Assembly (NCBI GenBank): GCA_021464525.1
Contig: JADRCO010000365.1
Coordinates: 1 to 35,922 of the forward strand
DNA: 35,922 nucleotides
Origin: Rhizophagus sp. LPA8_4_AMF
Lineage: Eukaryota > Glomeromycota > Glomeromycetes > Glomerales > Glomeraceae
Direction of reading: 5' to 3'
Both the position numbers and the translations under genes were made by a program. This document shows positions 1 through 10,400 of the stretch, one piece after another; the first letter of the stretch is position 1, and each line of letters opens with the position of its first letter. The notes under the pieces were generated by a model that was given only the letters and a program-made list of their open reading frames with translations, was not told the origin of the DNA and did not search any database.

Positions 1-198
1 ACACTCTAAAAATTATTTGTTTATTGCATCACATGATGAACTAAATATAGAAATTATTTCATTTTAATCGAATTTAATTTGACAGATTTACACATGATTT
101 TTGATTGGCAATTAAGGTGGTACGTTATTTTTGATGGCCACTGTATATGTGTCTAGTATTTTATTCTGGTGTAATTTCAACATTAAAAATAAGTTTAT

Positions 199-276
199 CA
201 AAGAGTATGAAAAAAAGTTGTATAGCTGCAGTCTATTCAAAGAGTATGAAACAAAATTGTATAGCTATAGTCTTTA
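199..276. repeat. 39-bp direct duplication
   Basis: Two adjacent 39-base copies (199-237 and 238-276), each beginning CAAAGAGTATGAAA and containing TTGTATAGCT, differ at only a few bases. The duplication produces the repetitive look of a short open frame here (131-331), which I do not regard as a gene because it has no recognisable domain and sits in repeat-rich DNA. Confidence 0.75.
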
Positions 277-342
277 TATAATAATAATTGTGTTTTCTTT
301 TCACAATTCTGCCCTTACTGTGCAAACTTGATATTTAAGAAT

Positions 343-393
343 TATTGTTTACCAGAAACATTGTTTACTAGGAAATACTGTTTACCAGGAAAA
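343..393. repeat. Three ~17-bp degenerate tandem units
   Basis: Three consecutive units of the form TGTTTACCAGGAAA (with single-base variants) are spaced about 17 bases apart. This is a short minisatellite-like run with no sign of function. Confidence 0.6.
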
Positions 394-686
394 TGTTCAC
401 AGAAATTTGTGATGTATTTTTTTATCTATTTATTTTTTTTAAAGAAAATAATATTTTAATGCCATTTCATATTTGTACTAAAATTCGATAATGTTATGCA
501 TGACTATTTCATGATATTGTAACGATATTGCTACGTTGCCATGATAGAGGAGGATGCACTTAAGGTGCAGTCAATATCCTATGAGAAATTTTCTTCAAAT
601 ATCTCCAGTATATCTCCATACTATCTATAAAATTCTGAGAATATGCTACATTTATGGAAGATAGAATATAAAACATTTTTTATAAG

Positions 687-2005
687 GTATATCTTTAATT
701 TCACAGAGATTTAAGTCATAATTTTGACGTTATTATTATTATTAATCCAACATTTTTGATAGTATTAGATGTAATTACTTCATGATATTGTAACAATATC
801 ACTATGTAAGTGTGACTGTATCTTTAATTTCTCATAGATTCAAGGTAATATTATTATTGACCAACGTTTTTGATAGTATTAGATGTAACTACTCTAAGGT
901 GTCATAACAATATCTTTGCCTAATGTGCGCTCAAGTAATTTATCAGGTACTATCATATCTTTAATTTTGCAGAGATTCGAGTTGTAATTTTGACACTTAT
1001 TTATTAACCCAACATTTTTGATAGTATTAGTCTATTAGAAGCAACTACTCTATGATATGATATCTTCGCCTTTTCAAGTAAATACTAGCAAATTTAGTGA
1101 ATATAACAAGATTTTATTAATTACAGTTTAACTCCTCCAAAAAGCTAGTGTTATCTATAATATCTAATAACGTTAAGTAATTTTGTATTAATCAGCAAAT
1201 TGTATAACATTATAGAAATGTTAATTAAAAAAATATTCTGATGTGAAACTAATCAGATTTAGATTGTATCTCTACTTACTACCAATCTGCGAGTCCTAAA
1301 AAAAGAAAGAAATAAGATGAATACTGTTCTTAAAGAAACAACTCTCTCACTTATGAAAATCTACCGCTAGACTTGGAAAGAAAGTCTAAGCTGAATTTAA
1401 AAAAAGGAAAAAGAATGGTTAGTATCGTTCTTACTATCCTCTCACCTGATAATAAAACAATTTAATTATTTTTAAAGGGTTTATTTCTGTTATATTATTT
1501 TTTTTCAAGAAATAATTTCCAATATTATTGTGAAATTCTTTGAAAATTCGTAATAACAATTTTTTTTATGAGTATTTTTTAGATCAGATTATATGGATTA
1601 TCGTGATGGCTGGGTGCACTCAAGTAATTTGTTAGATACGATTACATCCTTAATTTTGTAGGGATTTGAATCGTAATTTTGTCATTATTATTTATTATTA
1701 ACCCATTATTTTTGATAGTATTAGATGTAACTACTCTATGATGTCATAACGATATCTTAAAATGGAAGCAAATAATTTGTCAAGCACGATCGATTTGAGA
1801 TATAATTTTAACATTATTATTAATAACCAACATTTTCGATAGTACTAAATGCAACTACTCTATGATATCTTCGCGTACTTTATGCTAACTATGAAAAAAG
1901 GATGCGCTCAAGTAATTTGTCAGGTACGATCGTATCTTTAATTTTACAGTCTAATTTTGACATTATTATTATTAGTCTACTATTTTCAATAATTCGATAA
2001 TAATA
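687..2005. repeat. Degenerate ~130-150-bp repeat family, about six copies
   Basis: The same ordered set of words recurs from about 687, 820, 925, 1612, 1765 and 1905: CTCAAGTAATTTGTCAG, then a GTACGATCGTATC-like word, TCTTTAATTTTGCAGAGATT, TAATTTTGACATTATTATT, TTTTTGATAGTATTAGATG and TAACTACTCTATGATATC. Spacing is near-tandem within 687-1070 and again within 1612-2005, with an unrelated tract between. Copies differ by substitutions and small deletions, so the array is old. No open frame runs through it. It could be a decayed satellite or internally duplicated mobile-element remains. Confidence 0.75.
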
Positions 2006-2035
2006 GACGTAATAGTATAATTAACGATATCATGA

Positions 2036-2245
2036 TGACAATAATATGATTCTTTAAAATATATCATAAATCGTAATGATACAGTTACGATACCTTCTTG
2101 ATATCATTATGATATCAGAATTGTGAAATCGATATGATATCAGAATGGTATTGTAGTTCAATATCGCAAAGATATTAAAAAAGTATCGTTGAGATTATCA
2201 TAACTATATCATTATGATATATTTTAAAAAATCGTATTGTTATCA
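2036..2245. repeat. ~210-bp imperfect inverted repeat
   Basis: The left arm (about 2036-2092), with the core TTTAAAATATATCAT, is mirrored by the right arm (about 2187-2245), with ATGATATATTTTAAA. The flanking words ACAATAATATGATT/AATCGTATTGTTAT and the inner words also pair. The spacer holds direct repeats of GATATCATTATGATATCAG. It could fold as a long hairpin. It may be a MITE relic, but I found no clear target-site duplication. Confidence 0.6.
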
Positions 2246-2289
2246 TTATGATATTATAATAGTATCATTAAGACATCATACCAAACTTG

Positions 2290-3140
2290 AATATTTCAGT
2301 AAAGAAAATAGTTAAAAATGTTTGCGAAAAATGATTTTTTATTAAATTATCAATAAAAAATGATTTTGCAACAGTTTTTAATTATTTTAACAAAAATATT
2401 GCAAAAACATATTACTATTAGAAATAATGTATTTATTGCATCCTGTGTTACAATTTTATATATATTTTTATATTTATCATTTGCTATTTTAAGGGGATGC
2501 AGTGTATAAACTAAAGATCAATATAAATAATTTACAAAAAAGGAAGGATGCGTTGCAACATAGGGTGTGGTAAATAAATTCACTCTTTCTATTAATAATT
2601 TAATAAAAAACATTTTTCGCAAACATTTTTAATTATTTTAACAAAAATGTTGTGAAAATATTTTTTGTTAAGTAATTTAATAAAAAAATATTTTGCAACA
2701 TTTTTAATTGTTTTAACAAATAATATTGTGAAAGTGTTTTTTGTTAAGTAATTTAATAAAAAAACATTTTGCAAGACTTTTTAATTATTTAATAGAAAAT
2801 ATTGCAAAATCATTTTTTTATTAATAATTTAATAAAAAATCATTTTTTGCAAATGTTTTTAATTGTTTTAACAAAAATGTTGCAAAATTTTTTAATTATT
2901 TTAACAAAAATGTTGCAAAATATTTTTATTAAATAATTTAATAAAAAAAACATTTTGCAACATTTTTTAATATTTTAATAGAAAATGTTGTAAAAATGTT
3001 TTTTATTAATAATTTCATAAAAAAACATTTCTGCACATTTTTTAAATTACCTTAATAAAAACATTGTGAAAACATTTTTGTTAATAATTTAATAAAAAAA
3101 TGTTTTCACACATTTTTTTAATAAAAAAACATTGTTAAAA
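2290..3140. repeat. Quasi-palindromic AT-rich tandem array
   Basis: Roughly ten copies of a ~70-85-bp degenerate unit are built from two half-palindromes: TTTGCAACATTTTTAATTA with ACAAAAATGTTGCAAAA, and TTATTAATAATTTAATAAA. Because the unit is nearly its own reverse complement, it reads similarly on both strands and creates the repetitive open frame at 2592-2774 on the minus strand. I see no gene here. The tract could be hairpin-prone satellite DNA. Confidence 0.75.
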
Positions 3141-3149
3141 TGTTGAAAA

Positions 3150-3295
3150 CTAAACCAATAATGAATTGGTAAATCAGTTCGGTATTGATGATTACCAAAA
3201 CTGATTTGTATTGGTAATTAGTAATATCAATACTGATCAAATCAGTTCAGTTTTAGTTTTGGCAATTACTGAACTGAACTGTACTGATCAAAGCC
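3150..3295. repeat. Short inverted/direct repeat cluster (AATCAGTTCAGT words)
   Basis: The words AATCAGTTC, ACTGATTTG, ATCAGTTCAGTTTTAG and ACTGAACTGAACTGTACTGA recur in both orientations within about 140 bases, giving several small hairpins. This is low-complexity structure with no assigned function. Confidence 0.5.
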
Positions 3296-3645
3296 CTAAT
3301 CAGGTTTCATATAGGTTAGGGGATAGAAGAAGAAAATACTTGGAGAAGACCAGGTAATAGAAATTTTTAAAATTCTTAATTAATAGTTCAATTACAATAA
3401 TAAATTTTTAAATATTTTTAGAATATATTGATGAAATGATTCACAATACATATGAAATGATTTGAAGTGGTGAAAGGAAACGGTATTTTAAGTGATATCA
3501 TTAAAGAGATCTTTATATAGCTATTCAAGAAAATTAAATTTAAAATTAAATATTAAAAAATTTTTTGCTTTTTTATATCATTACGATAAAATTATTTGAA
3601 TTTTATTGATAAAATAAATAATTTATTATTATTTATTATTATTTA

Positions 3646-3860
3646 TTGACCTTCGTTGTCTTGTAACTTCGTAATTCATTTGACTTTCATTATACATTTT
3701 GACCCTTGTAAATCATTTTAACCCTCATAAATCATTTTGACCCTCGTAAAATCATTACGACTCTTGTAAATTATTTTGACCCTCGTAATTGTATTTCGAC
3801 CCTTGACCCTTGTAAGTCGTTTCAACTACCAAAATTTATTTCGATTTGTATTTCGGCCAT
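3646..3860. repeat. ~20-bp tandem repeat array, TTTTGACCCTCGTAAATCA type
   Basis: About ten degenerate copies of a 19-22-base unit combine TTTTGACCCT(C/T)GTAA with an AATCAT- or CGTAATTG-type end, starting near TTGACCTTCG and fading into TTTCGACCATTTCGACTTTG. The array is directional and richer in C/G than its surroundings. It is followed by a short open frame (3846-4061) that looks like a by-product. No protein reading is convincing. Confidence 0.75.
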
Positions 3861-4061
3861 GAAATTTTTTTCCGACCATTTCGACTTTGTTATTTTCATT
3901 TCGGTTTCACCTATAAATTCAAAAATAAAGTATTGCTTCCTATCAGGGTAAAGTATAAAAAAAATAAAAAAAAATTGAATTCATTTATATTATTTATTTA
4001 TTTTTTCTATTTTTTCCTTTCTTTTTTAAAAAATTTAATTTTAGGAGTGAAAAACAAATAG

Positions 4062-4423
4062 ATAATGAAAATAAAAAAAATTTCTGTCATATTTTGTATA
4101 TTTTATCCATTTTTAAGAATTTAAAAAATTGTCTATAAAATTTGATGGTACTTCTGAAGTGGATCTTACAAAACAATTTAACAATAAGTTAGACATCTGC
4201 TTTTAAACTAAATTTTTCTTAAGATCAAAAAGTGGACCCGATCAAATTTCATTTGATTTTAGTGCTATAACCAGATCATTTTACTTCTTAATGTTGCCTA
4301 TCCAAGTGTTTGTAATTTATTTAAATAATTTCATTATTTCATTTACATTTTATCATTATTAAAAACAATGATATTATTAAAAAATTAAATAGTTAACGAT
4401 TTCATTTAGTTATTATACATATT
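4062..4423. other. Gene-free tract downstream of TFIIIC subunit gene
   Basis: AT-rich sequence beyond the stop codon of the TFIIIC gene, with runs of A and T and no recognised gene or repeat. It should contain the gene's 3' untranslated region, but I see no distinctive polyadenylation signal. Confidence 0.5.
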
Positions 4424-7400
4424 CTAATTTATAATTTCGGGAACGCATTTCAAGTAGTAATGTTCGTTTACCCAATAATATGTTATCTTATTTGAATCAA
4501 GAGAATTGACACCTACAATCAAAATTAAGGTTAGGATTAGGATACATTTGAAATTACCATTAGATGTGAATATATTTAAGATTAAACTTACCGCATTCTT
4601 TAAATTCGGCTGGCTTCGAAAATAATGTAACTTTTGGAGGTTGGATAAATGATTTTCTTCTGATGCCTTTACGATCCAATAATTCTTCCAAAACATCTTG
4701 AATTTCACAACGTGACATAACTAGTGAAAGTTTCCGATATATGTCAGCCTAATTAATTAAATTTTTAATAAATAAATTGAATAAATGTACTGAATTTTAA
4801 ATAAACATTACAAAATATGGATGATACCTCGCATATTCCAGGATTTTGCAAAATTAATCCCAATACAGCTTCAAGACAACCTCGGAACACCGATTCAATA
4901 AAATTTCCATTGATGTCATACCACATTCTGGGGGGCGCAAATGTTTCAACCGACTCAGTCTTTGATTCATCTGATAATTCTACATTGTGACTAGAAGACT
5001 TTTCTTCTATGTCAACTTTTTCTGTTCGCTGTTTTTTAAATTTGTTTGCAGTTGTTTGAGTCGTATTAACAAACCAATCTTTCGAATAAATGCTAGAGAC
5101 ATATCGACTAGCATTATATCCGACTTTTATTATTAAACTCGGGTGACTAGTCTCCAAAATATTTATGCAACGTAATAAATTTTCTTCCGATAATTTCGGA
5201 TATTTCTAAAATGATTAACGCAACAATCATATGAATACTTGAATAATATAAAAAGATTACATCGGCTAATAAATTTGTTTATTACCTTCAATGAAACGAG
5301 AGGTATACCAACTTTATCGCGATTCTCGATTATATAATAAACGTCCTTAACGTCACGTTTAAATTCTTGATCCAAACTTTCTAGTAGTAATTTGAGTACT
5401 TTAGAAGCCTCTTTTCTTGTGTTCAAAAATTGCTTATTGTCAAAATGTCCTTTTTTGAAAGCCGAGGTATTTTTTTCTTGTATTGTGTCATTTTCGCATT
5501 TTCCTTTGTCATTAGAAATGTTGTTTTCTTCAGTTATATAATGCTCTCCACGTTTTCTCTTTTGATTAAAGACACTATTTATATCATCTGCTCGTTTTCT
5601 TTTTTGACCAAAAATGCTATTATTTTTGCTAGATTCGCTGTCATCAATTTCGGTATTTGTAATTGAGCTGCTAATATTTGGCGTCAACGAAACATCAAAG
5701 TTGAGATTTGCAACATCTTAAAGGTTAAAATTAAGTAATGAGTATTTTAAACCAATTTAATGATAAAATAAAATATAATTGGTTATAGTAGCACTAACCA
5801 ATTTTCCTACTACGATGACTTGGCACAATATTTTTAGTAAGAATAGGTGCGTCTGGATTAGAAAATGATAGACCAACCTAGTAAGAATATAGTGATATAA
5901 AGTATTATTAATCGAACTTTAAAATGCTTGATATAATAAACACTTAATATTTGAGTCATTTGTTACTTTTCCGGCGGATAATAAATCCAATATACAAGCT
6001 ATATCTCCACTATTCGCAAATTGGTCAAATATCATGGTCTCTTTGAATTTTTTGTAGAAGTTAACAGCTTGTGAGAACATCCTATCTGGCAATTTTCCAG
6101 AAATAACTGATAGAAATCTAATAATTTCGAAATATAATCAAATATAAATTTTAATAATAATACAGATATTCGATTAAATAATACATACTTGTCAGAAACA
6201 TGAAACCCTCTTCCAGGAATCCTCCTATCGCTCCCTCCTTTAACTTTGACTATGGCACCTGTTTCTTTAACTAGATCAATTGCTTCTTTAACATAAGGTT
6301 CATAACGATTGAGAACAGCAAACGCATGTGTAGGATCGTATTGATCTTCTGGTGTCATTAGAATCATCTATTGTTTTATTGTATAAGAAAAAATTTTAAT
6401 ACGTATAAAAGAATGTTGAAACAAAATAATAACGCAAACCTTGATCAATGCTTGAATACATTCAAGTTTAATTTGTTTTTCATTGTTTATTTCCTTTAAC
6501 ACATAATCGATATTATTGTATGGAATCCTGTATGTAAGTGAATGTGCGTATAACTTTTTCATCTTTTGTCGTAATGAACATCCACTAAGTTTATCTTCAA
6601 AGTACAAGTCCCGATTATGCCTATTTGGTGACGAATATGTTACAACAAAATGCTCTTGCAATGTTCTAACATCTTCGGGAAGAGGAATTATGGGTTTGGG
6701 GCGTGTAACACTATTATTTTTTTTCAATAAGGGAAATTATAATTGTACGTTATTTGTTTTGTTCAAATGAATGAAATAGATGAAGCAAAACATTAAATTT
6801 ACTTAGGCCTTTCTTTAACAATTTTTTTAAAGTATTCCATTTGATTAATTATATCAAAATCTTTCATTTGTTTTTCTTCCTCTTCATTTAGGTCCCCTTT
6901 CTTTATCGCTTCATTATAGATGTCTTTCCAAAATAATAAATAATTAGAAACTCGTGCTTGAAAGGCCGAATTTTTCATCAAAACATTAAATCTACGCCGA
7001 CACATTTCTCTGGTTTTATGTGGCAAAACTTTAGTAACAGGACTCCAAAAGAATCTATATTTAGCTGAACGATGTTTAATAATAATATAAGCATAAAAAA
7101 GCAATTCATCTTCCTCTTTATTCCAAACTGGACGTTGTCGTTGAGAGTATTGTTCATATTGAGTCTCAAATCGTTCTAATAGTCATTAACAAATTACATT
7201 AAAAGAATAAAAAAAATCATTAATTCAAAAAAAAAAAAAATCTATTATACCTTCGTCATTAATAATTGGCAAGTTCTCTTCCTCAACGATACCATGAAGT
7301 TCTTCTAATTCTTTTTGTTTAAATTTTTCACGGTTACTTTTACGGCCAGAATTATTATTGAGACTCACTTCAGTTTCGTTCTGTGTTTTTCTTAACACTT

Positions 7401-10400
7401 TATGAACCATATTTTCTCTCTTCTTTCTTTTGAAATAAGGTTCTCCTTTAGCTGATGAAACAATTCCGGCAAAGTTTTTTGATCGTTCAGCAACTTTACC
7501 TCGTCTTTCTTTCTGCTTGGCTACATTATTCTCTTTATTTTTCATTTCAAAACTATCTTCAATTTTCTTATAATACGCACGAACTTTTTGAAATGGAAGA
7601 CCAATTTCTTGGGCAATTTGTCTACATTTGTTCTCATCTTCATATGGCGTCTGTGATTTTCTTCGATAAACATAAAGTTCGAGCTGCTTCTTCTGCTTAG
7701 AATTAAGCGGAAAACCAGAATTCCAATTGCGTGCAATAGTTATAAATCGTAGAGGATCATCTTCGACACAAGAGGCTTTGCCTTTCTTTCTACGTTTGGA
7801 CATATCGTCATCTTCACTGTCTACTTGACAATCTGAATCTGAATTAGCATTGTCATCTTCACTCTTATATGTTGACTCGGAAAATTTTTTTTGAGCTACA
7901 TATTGTAAGTCACTCCAATAGACCGAAACATTTTCAATAGTATCAAGCATGTATTCTCCAATATTAGGTCTATCTGGTCCAGGAAACGAAAAGTCCACCA
8001 TTTGAACATTACGCATAAGTTGATATGCAGGCGCCAAAAGATTTTGAGGTAAACTATAGTTTCTCGTCGAAATGTCTTCAACGCCATCATCTGGCACAAA
8101 TGCCTTTTTCATATTTAAAACTGGGTTTCCTCTTCCATCAAATACGCGTTTAAGTTTTTTAATTAACTTTAAAGCCACAAGAATGTCAATTAACTTTTTA
8201 AGATTTTGCCTGAATTTATAATTTCCGGTAAAAATCTCCAACCTAAGATCACTTGGGAGGTTAATTACGCTAAGTGACATGTTTTGTCCTGATCTTACAT
8301 AATCGGTTAATTTTGCACTTGGAGTAAATTGACCAACAAGCTTAAGATATAAATCGAGAGGAAGATCTCTGAGAAGAATTGCTGTCTGAAAAATTCTTTC
8401 TTCTTTCATAATGCAAGGATCAGAAGGACCTGCATCATTAATTTTGTTGAAAAAATATTGATGCAAGATTTTTGCTCTAATCATCTTAGCATTAATCCAA
8501 CCGTACTCACGAGCACAATGTAACCAACACATGTCATTAGGTACTTTTTCGTTAGCATTAGATTGACTGATTTGACTCTCATTATTTAGATCAGATGACA
8601 TAAGGTTATCGGCTAGAAGATTTACAGAATTATTGGCTGCTGCTTCAGCAGCCATACGTTTCTGTAATTCTGAAAGAGGCTCTAATTCAACGACTAACTC
8701 TTCAATTTTAGCTGCCTTATAAGATCTACCAACTAGTAAAGCTTTATCTTGTAGTTTAGTAACATATTCTTTTACTTCAGGACTTTCAGGAGATAATTTA
8801 GGACTAAGGAACAAAAGTTTATTTTGATCTTTGCCATTTAATGACGGTAATATTATATTATATTGCCTTAATAATCCCTTTCTTTCCATAACACTTCCGG
8901 TACGAGCCAAAGTCTTCTTGTCAATGGTGTGTGAAGTCATACCATTATAATATTCTCTAATTTTATCTTGATATGCATTAATAAGCGTTGCGCCACATTC
9001 CAACACTTTATACTCTTTCAAAAGATTTTCTATAATTTTTTCTCGTAATGATGCAGTAATTGAAATTACAGGAGGAATCTTCTTTTTTGTTTTATATACT
9101 TTCTTAACATTATGTAAATTTTTTTCATTTGAAATCTCAAGAACTTTTGAAGCTGAGGCATCATCTGGAAGTAAGTCAGCATCTATCTCTCGGTTAACAT
9201 CATTAAAAGATTCTACAACACTTGTTCCAGTATTTAATTCTGTGGTTTGTTGATATTGAGATGTTGCCATAATTAGATTATTATCATCCGAAATATTATC
9301 TTTTTCAGGATCAATGTCAATAATCATGCCAGCATCTGTCTCATGATCAGGAGAATACATATTATCATTAGATTGTGTAATCGAATCATAAGCCTTTGGA
9401 ATAATAGAATTATCAATCTGCATTTCTGTATTATTCTCTTCATCATGCGAATTAACAATTCCTGTAGAAGTTTCTTCATTAGGTTCATGAATATCCATAT
9501 TGACTTCAGCGTGTGTTATAATTTTATCATCAACCTTTTTGCGCTTAGTATACATCTTTTTAGGTTTTGGTTTAACTACTATTGTAGTATTTAATTGTTC
9601 ATGTGCTGAATTTAAATTATCAACTTTTGCAATCTTCTTGCTAGGTTTATTATTTCCCGTCATATTATCAGTCTTTCGTGGACGACCACGCTTCTTCTTA
9701 TTATCAGTCATTTCACTTGAGTTTTCCTCTACTATTTTTGAAATCTCATTTCTATTAATGAGTTCTCCTTCAGAATCATACTTTCTAGGTCGTCCTCTTT
9801 TCTTTGGCACAGTTGTAATCATTTTAGGTGGTTCAATAATTCCCCTCTCTTTATTCTTTTTCTTTCTACGTCTTTCTCTAGTACTTAAACTAGGTAAGAA
9901 ATCATCATTTTTCTCTTCTTCGCCATCTTGCAATAATTCGACTCCCCATTGAGGATCATGTATATATTCAGAATCACGATTTTCAGAGTTAATTTGATTT
10001 ATATCCTCCAAATTTAAACCATGTGCTACAGCGAATTTCATATAACCTTCACGAGAAAAATAACGATAATGTCTCTCTCGTCCTTTACACTCAACAGCAC
10101 GTTTTATAATAAAACGGTTTAAACCAGGAGGTAAATCAATAACAAGCCCGGTTAATGACTTGTTTAGGACACGGTCATTTATGTTATGAAACATACATTG
10201 AAGTTCCTTATATCAAAATAATAAACTAAATGAGAAATTTCTTTAATTATGATTTAATAACATTAATTTAATCAGAAGACATACTCCTGCGGTTATTCCT
10301 TGTTCGCCTGCCAAGTGGATAAGGCGATACACTTGACAATCTAAAGGTAAATCTACAAAAACGCCAGATTGTAATGGTTTTTCATTTGATTCTAAGTGTG

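Noticed and set aside
131-331. 66-codon plus-strand open frame
   Set aside because: Its repetitive protein is produced by the 39-bp duplication, with no domain and repeat-rich surroundings.
2592-2774. 60-codon minus-strand open frame
   Set aside because: Lies inside the quasi-palindromic array; the protein is a translation of the repeat unit.
3846-4061. 71-codon plus-strand open frame
   Set aside because: Begins in the GACCCT array and runs into poly-A/poly-T tracts giving Lys/Phe runs; no domain.
5430-5666. Plus-strand frames overlapping the TFIIIC gene (also 6516-6770, 9343-9594, 9500-9952)
   Set aside because: Antisense shadows of well-supported exons.
5942-5966. Extending TFIIIC exon 12 to a GTGTTT donor at about 5948
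   Set aside because: That donor puts the next exon out of frame, whereas the GTAACA donor at 5966 gives [13 protein letters not shown] in phase.
7225-10194. A stand-alone 989-aa gene
   Set aside because: It is the large exon 8 of the TFIIIC gene. The true exon extends to 10206 and joins in phase with exons on both sides, and the terminal FFFF run is intron.
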